Positions 8,596 to 16,830 of a stretch of DNA of 64,000 nucleotides are shown in pieces (position 1 is the first letter of the stretch; each line of letters opens with the position of its first letter). Source of the DNA: Acetobacter malorum (lineage in GTDB: Bacteria > Pseudomonadota > Alphaproteobacteria > Acetobacterales > Acetobacteraceae); NCBI RefSeq assembly GCF_001580615.1, contig NZ_LHZC01000051.1:62001-126000 (forward strand), written 5' to 3'. The notes under the pieces were generated by a model. That model was not told the DNA's origin, did no database searches, and saw nothing but the letters and a program-made list of their open reading frames with translations. The translations under genes were made by a program, and so were the position numbers.

Positions 8596-9354
8596 CTATT
8601 GCAGTGTCTTTTTATGAGGCTGCCGCAATCCCGTTTCTTTGATCCGAATATTTTGCACCAACCGGTCCAGGAACAGCAGGCCATCCAGCCAGTAGCCAAG
8701 GTCGCATTGGTTACCGATATGCCCTTTACGACCAGCATCCACGAAAAAAGCGCCCCAGTGCCGCGCGAACGTGCGGGCACGCGCCACACTAAGCCATGGG
8801 TCATTACGACTCCCTACCACCACGGATGGGAAAGGTAAGGGCGATAATGGCACCGGACTAAAGGCGGCAACGCGAAATCGTTCCCCTTCAGGCCCATTCT
8901 CCACATCAGCAGGGGCAACCAGCAAAGCGCCAGCAACAGTATCGGGTAAAAGTCCCTCTTTGGCAGCATGCGCAATCAGGAGAGACCCTAGACTGTGCCC
9001 AACAAGCAGAACCGGCTTTTTACTCTTCTTGACAGCAGCCGTCAGGGTCGCAATCCAGCTTTCATAGTCTGGTTTTGACCAGATTTCCTGCCGGACGCGC
9101 CCCACGGAAATACCGCCAGCACGAAAGAACCTCTGCCAGTTGGACTGCCAATGGTGCCGCGCAGAGCCATCCAGACCTGGCACGATGATAATCTCAAACC
9201 CCGCCAGAGAAGCTGAAAGGTGCCGAACAATATCATCAGGCACTCCGTGATCCACCACACTCTTATCGTGCGAAGGAGCAGATCTTCGCGCTTGGAGAGT
9301 CGGCCTTAAGAAGGATGAACGCGATACAACCTTGCTTTGGTACCCAGAACTCAT
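8596..9354 (-). CDS. RBBP9/YdeN-type serine hydrolase (alpha/beta fold)
   Basis: The core reads IIIVPGLDGSARHHWQSNWQ, the N-terminal signature of the RBBP9/YdeN family (PF06821). It is followed by the nucleophile elbow VGHSLGS, the acid region SRNDPW and the catalytic His in GRKGHIG. Family members are about 180-190 aa. The frame is open upstream to 9489, overlapping the peroxiredoxin gene, and no start has a convincing ribosome site, so the ATG at 9354 is a compromise that still leaves a 50-residue N-terminal extension. It is a small cytoplasmic esterase or peptidase of unknown substrate. It lies downstream of and on the same strand as the peroxiredoxin gene, perhaps co-transcribed. Confidence 0.75.
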   Translation of the reverse strand: MSSGYQSKVVSRSSFLRPTLQARRSAPSHDKSVVDHGVPDDIVRHLSASLAGFEIIIVPGLDGSARHHWQSNWQRFFRAGGISVGRVRQEIWSKPDYESWIATLTAAVKKSKKPVLLVGHSLGSLLIAHAAKEGLLPDTVAGALLVAPADVENGPEGERFRVAAFSPVPLSPLPFPSVVVGSRNDPWLSVARARTFARHWGAFFVDAGRKGHIGNQCDLGYWLDGLLFLDRLVQNIRIKETGLRQPHKKTLQ

Positions 9355-9443
9355 CGTTCTTACGTATTGTGCTTCAGGAGCACGCTTACTGACACTATGC
9401 CGCACCTTCGTAATCCTCCTGTGACCAGTATGTTCTGGCTGCT

Positions 9444-10073
9444 TTATGAAAGTTTCACCAAACGCAGATAAGGTTTGAGAGCCTTCCACCCCTGAGGAAA
9501 CAGCGCTTTCGCCTGCTCATCGCTGACAGATGGAGCGATGATCACGTCATCCCCGGAATGCCAGTTGGCTGGCGTTGTCACCTTCTGCTTATCCGTCAGT
9601 TGGAGACTATCGAGCACCCGAAGAATTTCATCGAAGTTCCGCCCTGCTGAGGGAGGATAAGTCAGTGTCAGTCTGACTTTTTTGTTGGGATCAATAATGA
9701 AGACACTTCTCACCGTCACCTTCGGATCAGCATCAGGATGGATCATGCCATAGAGAGTAGAGACCTTTTTATCCGTGTCCGCCAGGATAGGAAAATTGAC
9801 AATACTCCCTTGAGTTTCGGCAATATCTGCCTCCCAGGCAGAATGGTCTTTCAGACCGTCTACAGAGAGACCGAGCACCTTGGTGTTCCGTTTGGCCCAT
9901 TCTGGAGCCAGACGGGCAACAGCACCTAACTCGGTTGTGCAAACGGGGGTAAAATCCTTCGGATGACTAAACAGGATCCCCCACCCGGCCCCAAGCCATG
10001 AGTGAAATTCAATTGGCCCCTGTGTGCTGTCCTGCACAAAATCAGGAGCGATCTGACCAAGCTGGATTGTCAT
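9444..10073 (-). CDS. 1-Cys peroxiredoxin (Prx6 subfamily)
   Basis: 209 residues. The active-site motif PKDFTPVCTTE places the peroxidatic Cys at residue 45. The long C-terminal dimerisation domain with PANWHSGDDVIIAPSVSD is diagnostic of the Prx6 group, and the absence of a second conserved Cys near residue 165-170 fits a 1-Cys enzyme. It reduces hydrogen peroxide and organic hydroperoxides in the cytoplasm with an external thiol donor. The gene is divergent from a small predicted exported or membrane peptide across a 150-bp AT-rich spacer that carries a 12-bp inverted repeat (10142-10174), a candidate regulator site. Length and motif agreement with the family are complete. Confidence 0.92.
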   Translation of the reverse strand: MTIQLGQIAPDFVQDSTQGPIEFHSWLGAGWGILFSHPKDFTPVCTTELGAVARLAPEWAKRNTKVLGLSVDGLKDHSAWEADIAETQGSIVNFPILADTDKKVSTLYGMIHPDADPKVTVRSVFIIDPNKKVRLTLTYPPSAGRNFDEILRVLDSLQLTDKQKVTTPANWHSGDDVIIAPSVSDEQAKALFPQGWKALKPYLRLVKLS

Positions 10074-10141
10074 AAGCTCACCTCGAAATTACACACCAGA
10101 ATCTGATATAAAGATAAGCACATATTTTTATCGTTGTAAAA

Positions 10142-10174
10142 ATTATAATTCACCATATTTTAGTGAAATATAAT
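10142..10174. promoter_or_regulatory. Inverted repeat between peroxiredoxin and small ORF
   Basis: ATTATAATTCAC at 10142-10153 and GTGAAATATAAT at 10163-10174 are inverted copies (11 of 12), with a 9-bp spacer. Being AT-rich and in a divergent promoter region, it is a plausible operator. The regulator is unknown. Confidence 0.45.
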
Positions 10175-10226
10175 CGGTCTGCTATCGAAAGCGCATACCG
10201 TGCGAACCCGACCGAACATGGAGGAC

Positions 10227-10409
10227 ATGATGATGCTCAGAAAAACACTTTGGCCTGCCCTAGCTGTCGGTGCTCTCCTTGCAGTCACAGGAGCCGTGTT
10301 TCTGCCTCCACAGAGCACACAGACAGTGCTCTACGCGTTTTCTGACGCTACCGCCTGCCTGTTCCAATACGATGTGACACAGCCTACGCTGGAAGTGGCT
10401 TCACGCTGA
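10227..10409 (+). CDS. Small hypothetical exported or membrane protein (60 aa)
   Basis: Starts at the ATG triplet cluster at 10227-10235 after GGAGGA (10220-10225), a good ribosome site. The sequence begins MMMLRKTLWPALAVGALLA, a positively charged start plus hydrophobic segment, then a short polar tail with one Cys. It could be a signal peptide or a single transmembrane anchor. I do not recognise a family. It is preceded by the palindrome shared with the peroxiredoxin promoter, and the gene reads towards the convergent MFS gene. The ribosome site and hydrophobic N-terminus support it being real, but shortness leaves doubt. Confidence 0.5.
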   Translation: MMMLRKTLWPALAVGALLAVTGAVFLPPQSTQTVLYAFSDATACLFQYDVTQPTLEVASR

Positions 10410-10431
10410 GGAACAGGTCGGTAAATGACGG

Positions 10432-11574
10432 CTATGAAGCCACGATCTGGTGCGGTCTGATAAAAAATGTGCATATGGCTGATGTAAGGCAAAGTAAAAA
10501 GCTAAGGAAACCCACCCACATATAATGGCCGCTATTACCCGCCACTCCAGCTAATAATGTTGTCGCTGCCTGCGAAAGCATCCATGCTCCCCCAGCACGG
10601 GAAGCGAGCTTACCCGAGGAGTCAACCAGACAGGTCAAACCAACCAGAGCAGGATAGATAAAAAACCATAAGGCATAGTTTAAAGAAAATGCTGCGTTAA
10701 AAACCAACCATGATGGTGGGCAAGCCTGAAAAATACAGATCACTCCGGCCAAGATAAGTGCAGGGCTTAACAGCCGCAGGCTTGCTGTATTCCGACTTAA
10801 CCGGACACTGGCAAGACAAGCACACAAGCCGAACAAATTCGCAAAAGCTGATAAAGAGCCAAATGCGCCCGGCGTAAGTCCGACTGAGGCCGCAATCCGT
10901 TCTGTAAATGGCCAAACAGCAAGGCTTCCGCCTGTATAGCATAAAACAGCAAGTAACGCGGCGACCGCTTGACCGGATACCGGCTTGGTAGCTTGCAGCA
11001 CCGGCTTAGTCTTATTAACCGCTTTTGGCAGCAGCCGCATCAGTGGCGTAAAGACCAGAACAATAAGTGCCAGTATTAAAAAAATACCCATCTGCCCAAA
11101 AACCTTACCAACATAAGGCAGGAAAAGGCTTGATGCGGAAAAGACGATTGTCTGTACAACCATCACAAAAGAAAGCACAAAAACAGGCTGCCCTATACGG
11201 CTCGCTCCCACATTAACAACCGCATTCAAGGCCCCCAGCCCACAGCCGGACAAAACACGGAGACCCAGCAGCCCCCAGAATACATGCAGATATGCAGACC
11301 CGGCTTGTGCTACAACGACGCAACCCGCAGCAACAAGAGCGAGCTGACGCAAACGCACACGGTTCACGTGGGACGCAATGCCCGTCATGGCAGCAGCATA
11401 GGAAAGCATTTCTACGCTGCTCCATATCCCAGCCTGTGCGGCTGTCATCTGGCCGCTTTTTATCAATTCTCCCACAGCAAATGGGCCGAGCGAGTTCATG
11501 CTATGCGCGGCACAGTCTGCTGCACTGATAGCGGCCAGTGTGGTGAAGCCAATTTTACGGGTTTGCTCCAGCAT
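10432..11574 (-). CDS. MFS transporter, last gene of the sulfatase operon
   Basis: 380 residues, almost wholly hydrophobic with about 12 predicted transmembrane segments, starting MLEQTRKIGFTTLAAIS. The GLGALNAVVNVGASRIGQP segment after TM4 resembles the motif-C region of major facilitator drug/anion antiporters, though the classic loop 2-3 motif is weak. The start is 2 bp after the TonB receptor stop, so the two are translationally coupled. With the upstream sulfatase it probably carries the sulfate ester, or its product, across the inner membrane. Substrate inference is from context only. Confidence 0.8.
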   Translation of the reverse strand: MLEQTRKIGFTTLAAISAADCAAHSMNSLGPFAVGELIKSGQMTAAQAGIWSSVEMLSYAAAMTGIASHVNRVRLRQLALVAAGCVVVAQAGSAYLHVFWGLLGLRVLSGCGLGALNAVVNVGASRIGQPVFVLSFVMVVQTIVFSASSLFLPYVGKVFGQMGIFLILALIVLVFTPLMRLLPKAVNKTKPVLQATKPVSGQAVAALLAVLCYTGGSLAVWPFTERIAASVGLTPGAFGSLSAFANLFGLCACLASVRLSRNTASLRLLSPALILAGVICIFQACPPSWLVFNAAFSLNYALWFFIYPALVGLTCLVDSSGKLASRAGGAWMLSQAATTLLAGVAGNSGHYMWVGFLSFLLCLTSAICTFFIRPHQIVAS

Positions 11575-11576
11575 TG

Positions 11577-13943
11577 TTAAAGAGACCGCATGACTTCGAA
11601 GCCAAAGGAGCGCAAATCACCCGGGTAACGACTGATGTTACGGTTGAAGAATTCACCAAATGCATTGGTATAAGTCATTTGGTTGGTAATATTATGGAGC
11701 CAGACAGCCACTTCCGTTTTTTCATCCACAGAATGCCAGGCAAGCCTTACATTACCGGTAATCACCGGCTTTTGGGAAAAGGCATTCCGCACTAAGGCCT
11801 GCGTTTGCGGTGAAGAGAGAAAGGGCGCAGGCGTAGACGGATGCACGTCAGACCACGCCTGGAAACGATAACGGCTCGTGTAACGCCAGTCTGTCTGGAT
11901 TGTGAAGTCGCCAAAAGATACAGGGATTTTATAGCTCAGCAAAAAATTGGTCGTGATATGAGGTGCGCGCTCCAACGGCTGCCCAGACAAGTCTACCGGG
12001 TTGCCACCATTAAACGGTGTTGGAGCACTCGCATTACGAAAACTGGTATAATGTGCATCCTGATAGGAAACACCAAAAGAGGTAAAGACGTTTTCAAGTG
12101 GTCTCACCTGCCCTTCAAATTCAAACCCGTTAGAAACGGCTCGGGCGGCATTTGTTGTATGTGTGCCGGTGTTTTGCAGAATTGTAACCTGCATATTGTT
12201 ATAATCATAATGGAAGCCAGACAGATTAAGCTGAGCTTTACCGTGCCATAACCTGGCCTTTACGCCGCCCTCATAGTCAGTCAGCACTTCAGGATTATAC
12301 AGACTAAAATCTGATGCTGTTGCAACATATGTGTTGTAATTCCCTGTGCGAAACCCGCGCGCATAACGCAGGTAGCCAATAATACCATGCGAAAACCGAT
12401 ATTTCAGGCTTGCATCTTCACTGTCCCGGTTAAACGTTTTTTTCAACGGTGGGCCGCTAAGACTTTGGCCGGTGGCCGGGTCAATAAATGTTCCTGTATT
12501 GGTATTAATATAAGTAAGTGCCCGATTACCCGTATAATACGGATCTGCGGCTAACGTATTATACGCCCAGGCTTCACCATTGGCGCTGCGGTTTTCAGAC
12601 GTAAAGCGCCCCCCAATATCAAGAGTTAAGCGGCGCGTCAGGTCAAAGGAGAGAGCCGAAAAAACAGCCGCATCCTGCGTGTTAATATTAAAGCTGGATG
12701 CATTGCCATTCACACCAAAATCAGTCGGGCTATAAAGCGGCTGCTGACTGGAAGATTGCATCATGTTTCGTAAATAATAGACACCGCCAATATACCGTAT
12801 TTTCCTGTTCTGTGGAGATGCTACACGAATTTCATTACTCAACACTCGCGCCACCCCGCCAATATTTTCCTGATAATCAACAGCGGCCGGGCTTGCATCA
12901 TCATCTGAAAAAACGTTGAAGTGATTCCACTCCAGCGCAAAAATATTACTCAGGCTCCACCCATTTTCAAACTCATAGCGCGCATTGACAGAAAGCCCGG
13001 CTCTCCGGGTTGTCGCATCCGTACGCCCGTTATTCTGGATGTTTCGACGGGAGGTTTGAGCATACCCTTGCGCATCCGCTCCCCCTTCCAGCAGCCCGAC
13101 ATGATCAATAGGTACTTCCGTTCTATTCCGCCCAAGATGGGCCTTGACCAGAATGGAGAAGTTATCAACAGGCTTCGCAAGGATCTGGCCACGCATATCA
13201 TAATACTGGTAGCCACCGGTTGGGTTTTTATGTGTGCCATTATAATACTGGCCATCCATACGCCGGTTAACAATGGCAAAGCGCGCCATAAGCTTATCTT
13301 TTATAATGGGGCCACCAATTGCTCCTTCCTCTCCCCATAACCCATAATTACCGGCCGTGCCCCGCACGTAACCATCAAGCGTATTGGTTGGCTTTTTGGT
13401 ATAATAAGAGACCATGCCCGCAGTTGTATTTTTGCCTTGCAAGGTGCCTTGCGGCCCACGGAAGATTTCCACATGATCCAGATCGTAAATTGGTGTCCCT
13501 TGCGAAGCGCCACTATCTAAAAACACCTCATCTTCAGACACACCGACGGCCGTTGTCATGTTTGCTGAAAAATCATTTGTACCAATACCGCGCAATCTGT
13601 ACCGTGGATTGGTAGAACCCGATGTGCTTTCTGCCATAAGTCCGGGAATATCACGCGCCAACGATAATGCGTCCCGCACTCCTGTTGTCTGAAGTGTCTT
13701 GCCTGTCAGCGCTACAACAGAAGCCGGCGTATTTACTGCTTGCTGCGTGCGCCTGTTAGAACGGACGATCACCTCCTCCAGAGCAGAAGATTGTTTTTTT
13801 TGTGCCGCAACATGGGGAGCATTTTTCTGCTTGCTTTGCTTTTGTAATACCTCTCCGGATTCAGAAGCATAGGCAGAACATGCCGCTCCAAGAGAGACAA
13901 CAAAAGCGAAAGATGCGCGATAAGGAAGGCGATTTACTATCAT
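11577..13943 (-). CDS. TonB-dependent receptor of the sulfatase locus
   Basis: The frame is open from 14081, but that extension runs 131 bp into the sulfatase gene. ATG 13943 gives a proper signal peptide (MIVNRLPYRASFAFVVSLGA then ACSAYASE) and sits 7 bp after the sulfatase stop. 788 residues: a TonB box-like ALEEVIVRS, the plug with TPASVVALTGKTLQTTGV and RLRGIGTNDF, the VEIFRGPQGTLQGKNTTAG signature, and a barrel ending RSFGFEVMRSL. The plug pattern is of the FecA/Fiu-like and sphingomonad receptor type used for aromatic or small organic ligands. Position in the operon points to uptake of a sulfate ester. No FecR-like signalling domain is present. Confidence 0.88.
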   Translation of the reverse strand: MIVNRLPYRASFAFVVSLGAACSAYASESGEVLQKQSKQKNAPHVAAQKKQSSALEEVIVRSNRRTQQAVNTPASVVALTGKTLQTTGVRDALSLARDIPGLMAESTSGSTNPRYRLRGIGTNDFSANMTTAVGVSEDEVFLDSGASQGTPIYDLDHVEIFRGPQGTLQGKNTTAGMVSYYTKKPTNTLDGYVRGTAGNYGLWGEEGAIGGPIIKDKLMARFAIVNRRMDGQYYNGTHKNPTGGYQYYDMRGQILAKPVDNFSILVKAHLGRNRTEVPIDHVGLLEGGADAQGYAQTSRRNIQNNGRTDATTRRAGLSVNARYEFENGWSLSNIFALEWNHFNVFSDDDASPAAVDYQENIGGVARVLSNEIRVASPQNRKIRYIGGVYYLRNMMQSSSQQPLYSPTDFGVNGNASSFNINTQDAAVFSALSFDLTRRLTLDIGGRFTSENRSANGEAWAYNTLAADPYYTGNRALTYINTNTGTFIDPATGQSLSGPPLKKTFNRDSEDASLKYRFSHGIIGYLRYARGFRTGNYNTYVATASDFSLYNPEVLTDYEGGVKARLWHGKAQLNLSGFHYDYNNMQVTILQNTGTHTTNAARAVSNGFEFEGQVRPLENVFTSFGVSYQDAHYTSFRNASAPTPFNGGNPVDLSGQPLERAPHITTNFLLSYKIPVSFGDFTIQTDWRYTSRYRFQAWSDVHPSTPAPFLSSPQTQALVRNAFSQKPVITGNVRLAWHSVDEKTEVAVWLHNITNQMTYTNAFGEFFNRNISRYPGDLRSFGFEVMRSL

Positions 13944-13950
13944 AGCGATA

Positions 13951-15495
13951 TTACCCAATACCCTGTAATAGCAGCCGCGCTTCTGCTTCAAGCTGTTCCA
14001 GAGGTTTATGATGGCGGATATAGGCGCGATGGGCATTTGCAGGAGGTTGATAATCCCATGCTGTCGGGCGGCCTGTGGCAAGGGCTCGCTTCACTAACGC
14101 ACGCCTTTTCTGACTCAGCAGCACGTTTTGCCGTAGCTGATCAAAATCCCATTTCTCATCCACTTCAGCGCGAAAAGCCCGGACGCGCTCCTGATAAGAA
14201 GGTAAATAAGCGAGATTTTGCTTTTCGTCGGGATCATCTTCCAGATCATACAATTGATCAGGATCGTTTGGGGTGTAGAGAAATTTCCATTTGTCACGAC
14301 GGATCATGACAGTTGGTTCAAATGTCCCTTCCCCCAGATACTCACCAAACACTTCATTGGCCCACGCTTTCTCTCCGTGAAGAAGGGAGGTCAAATCACG
14401 ACCGGTAACTTCCGGGGCTGATGGGGCACCGGCCAACCCACAGAGTGTCTCACCCACATCCGCCAGGCAGACAGCTTGTCCAACATGCCGTGATTGCTCT
14501 TCCGGCAGGGCAATCAGCAGCGGTATCCGGCTGGCTCCCTCCCGAAAAGACATTTTATACCATTGCCCGTGTTCACCCAGCATCTCACCATGATCCGTGG
14601 TGAAAATAACAGCGGTAGTTTTGTCTAGCCCGGTCTGCTGCAAGACCTCGAGCAATTGTCCCAGTTGATGATCAACATAAGAAATAGCACCGTAGTAAGC
14701 CCGCTTTGCACGCAGAACATCAGCCTCAGAAGGACGGTGCGCATCAATGCCACATGCCGCACGAATACGATCTTCGGCGGGGTGCTTTTCTACCGCGTCG
14801 GGCACTCTGGGAAGAGGGATGTCGCTGTCCGCATACAAATCCCACCATTCCGGGGTAATATTGAATGGGTCGTGTGGATGCGTAAAAGACACCACCATGC
14901 AAAATGGCCGTTTGTCGTCTCTCTGACGCGCGAGGTCGAACAACTTGCGCCGTGACGCAAAAGCAACTTCTTCGTCAAAATCAATCTGATTACTCCGCAG
15001 AACCGGGCCTGCATTCAGCACGGAATCCATGGAGTGGTACCAGTCAGGCCGATCCTCCTTGTTCTGCCAGTCTGGCACCCAGGTAAAATCTGACGGGTAA
15101 ATATCTGTTGTCAGGCGCTCTTCAAAACCATGAAGCTGATCGGCGCCAACGAAGTGCATCTTCCCTGCAAGAATGGTTTGATATCCCACATCGCGCAGTC
15201 TGTGCCCGAAGGTAGGGATGTCTGAATGCCATTCACTGCCATTATCCATGATTCCACTTTTGGAAGGCATAAGGCCCGTCATGAACGCACCACGAGAAGG
15301 CCCACACAGAGGGCTAACCGTATACGCATTGGTAAAAACGGTGCCGCGTTGCGCCAGCTTATGGAGGTTAGGTACTTTAGCCGGAGACGGATCACGCCCG
15401 CCCAGATAAGCAGGCAAAGCAAGAGCTGTGAGCTGGTCTGCCACAACAACCAAAGAATTCAGAGGAGAGGCTTGGGTCACGGTGTCAGTCTCCAT
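13951..15495 (-). CDS. betC: Choline-sulfatase-type sulfatase
   Basis: 514 residues with no signal peptide, hence cytoplasmic. It has the sulfatase signature SPLCGPSRGAFMTG, with Cys64 the residue that would be converted to formylglycine. Metal and active-site elements follow: ADQL near residue 20, GKMHF, TDHGEMLGEHGQWYKMSF and the YTPNDPDQLYDLEDDPDEKQ tail typical of choline-sulfatase (BetC) and related type I sulfatases. Its divergent neighbour is a LysR gene of the type that accompanies betC, which supports the choline-O-sulfate assignment. No betA or betB gene is nearby, so another sulfate ester is possible. The start at 15495 leaves a 100-bp divergent promoter region. It is the first gene of the operon sulfatase, TonB receptor, MFS. 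Confidence 0.82.
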   Translation of the reverse strand: METDTVTQASPLNSLVVVADQLTALALPAYLGGRDPSPAKVPNLHKLAQRGTVFTNAYTVSPLCGPSRGAFMTGLMPSKSGIMDNGSEWHSDIPTFGHRLRDVGYQTILAGKMHFVGADQLHGFEERLTTDIYPSDFTWVPDWQNKEDRPDWYHSMDSVLNAGPVLRSNQIDFDEEVAFASRRKLFDLARQRDDKRPFCMVVSFTHPHDPFNITPEWWDLYADSDIPLPRVPDAVEKHPAEDRIRAACGIDAHRPSEADVLRAKRAYYGAISYVDHQLGQLLEVLQQTGLDKTTAVIFTTDHGEMLGEHGQWYKMSFREGASRIPLLIALPEEQSRHVGQAVCLADVGETLCGLAGAPSAPEVTGRDLTSLLHGEKAWANEVFGEYLGEGTFEPTVMIRRDKWKFLYTPNDPDQLYDLEDDPDEKQNLAYLPSYQERVRAFRAEVDEKWDFDQLRQNVLLSQKRRALVKRALATGRPTAWDYQPPANAHRAYIRHHKPLEQLEAEARLLLQGIG

Positions 15496-15504
15496 TGCGC
15501 AATT

Positions 15505-15521
15505 AACTATTTCAAATAGTT
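15505..15521. promoter_or_regulatory. Palindrome in the sulfatase/LysR divergent promoter
   Basis: AACTATTT c AAATAGTT is a perfect 8-bp dyad around one base, 10 bp upstream of the sulfatase start. It is suitable as a LysR-type binding or activation site controlling both genes. Confidence 0.5.
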
Positions 15522-15596
15522 TTAATTCATCAAATTAAACATTTTTTTGTTGTTTTTGATATATCTACGTTTGTATGTGTTGTATAAGCATGAGTT

Positions 15597-16526
15597 ATGA
15601 CACCGAATCAAGCAGACTATCTGTTACGCTCTCTGCGCCTGATTGAGACCGTTGGTCGATGCGGCAGCTTTAGTACGGCTGCTCTTGAGCTGGGCATGAC
15701 TCAACCCGCAGTGAGCCAGCAAATCGCGCACCTCGAAAAACTATTGGGGGTTGTCTTGTTTGAGCGCCGGCATAGGGGTGTGTCTGCTACCCACCATGGC
15801 CAAATGTTACACACAACAACCACGGATGTGCTGACACAGCTCTATGGCACAATGAAAACTATTCATGAAAGTGGTGCTCGTGAAGCGTTAACTATTCTAA
15901 CTGACTACGGATTTGCAGCTAATTGGCTTCTGCCCCGTTTGTCAGACTTTGAAGAAAAATTTCCTGAATTTGACGTCAGCTTACTAACAACTCAGGCTAA
16001 ACGGGATGCCAAGATAGACCATAGAAACACCCATCATGATGTTTCGATACTTTTCGGGGAAAAGCCGCAGGCACATGATCTGTCCAGCACCTGTTTATTC
16101 CAGGAGGAAATCGTTCCTATCTGCAGCACCACGTATTTCAAGACGGCAGGCCCATTTAACCACCCAAGAGATATCCTGAAGGCAAAGCTGTTACATTTAA
16201 AAGGCCCGGATCATCACTGGTTTACATGGGCAGACTGGTTTGATGCTATTGACGCTTCTTTCTCTTTAAAGAGCGTTCCGAAAAATAGCCTTTCTTTTGG
16301 GAATTATCCGCTCCTTCTGCAAGCCGTATTGCAGAACCAGGGCATAGCTCTGGGCTGGCGACCTTTAATTGATGATCTGATAAAAACAAACCAAATCATT
16401 CCCTTAAGTAATGAATCAATAAAAAGTAAGAGAGGATATTTTCTCTCTACTCCTTTAAAAAATAGACCAAATATCGAAAAATTTACACAATGGATACTGC
16501 AGCAGACACAAATTAATCAAGTATGA
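15597..16526 (+). CDS. LysR-family regulator of the sulfatase operon
   Basis: 309 residues. The N-terminal winged helix-turn-helix reads LIETVGRCGSFSTAALELG and MTQPAVSQQIAHLEKLLG, canonical for LysR. The C-terminal half is a substrate-binding-like domain. It resembles the choline-sulfate utilisation regulators that are transcribed divergently from betC. The coding sequence becomes AT-rich toward the 3' end, unlike the sulfatase operon. It most likely activates the sulfatase-TonB-MFS operon in response to the ester or its product, through the palindrome at 15505-15521. Function by context; family certain. Confidence 0.85.
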   Translation: MTPNQADYLLRSLRLIETVGRCGSFSTAALELGMTQPAVSQQIAHLEKLLGVVLFERRHRGVSATHHGQMLHTTTTDVLTQLYGTMKTIHESGAREALTILTDYGFAANWLLPRLSDFEEKFPEFDVSLLTTQAKRDAKIDHRNTHHDVSILFGEKPQAHDLSSTCLFQEEIVPICSTTYFKTAGPFNHPRDILKAKLLHLKGPDHHWFTWADWFDAIDASFSLKSVPKNSLSFGNYPLLLQAVLQNQGIALGWRPLIDDLIKTNQIIPLSNESIKSKRGYFLSTPLKNRPNIEKFTQWILQQTQINQV

Positions 16527-16830
16527 TTTTTTACCTTTCCTCGCGATTCCAAGACATAATTTACATACTTTGTATGAAGAGATTTGAAGAGATTCTATCA
16601 ACAAGAGGCCGTCAACAGAGTTGGAGGGACATTCCTCCTCTCATAGAAAGGTATTACAAGGCATAATTTTAGAAAGAACCTTCATAAGAGGTTATTTTTC
16701 ATGTCGAATTTTCGAACATATTTCCGATAAGATATCATTTTTTATAAAGCCAACTTAAACCATGAAATCCCGTACACATGGCGTCTAAAACCACGTGACG
16801 GGATAATTTCTCTCAAGCCTCCTTTTTCAT
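16527..16830. other. Convergent intergenic region
   Basis: AT-rich and between two converging genes. A weak hairpin AACCT/AGGTT at 16677-16693 followed by ATTTTT could end the LysR transcript, and GGAGG/CCTCC at 16623-16637 is a second small dyad. No gene seen. Confidence 0.4.
16677..16699 (+). terminator. Weak possible terminator after the LysR gene
   Basis: A 5-bp stem, 7-nt loop, then a run of five T. It lies 150 bp past the stop codon. Confidence 0.3.

Noticed and set aside
13944-14081. Longer start of the sulfatase-locus TonB receptor
   Set aside because: It would overlap the sulfatase gene; the signal peptide begins at 13943.
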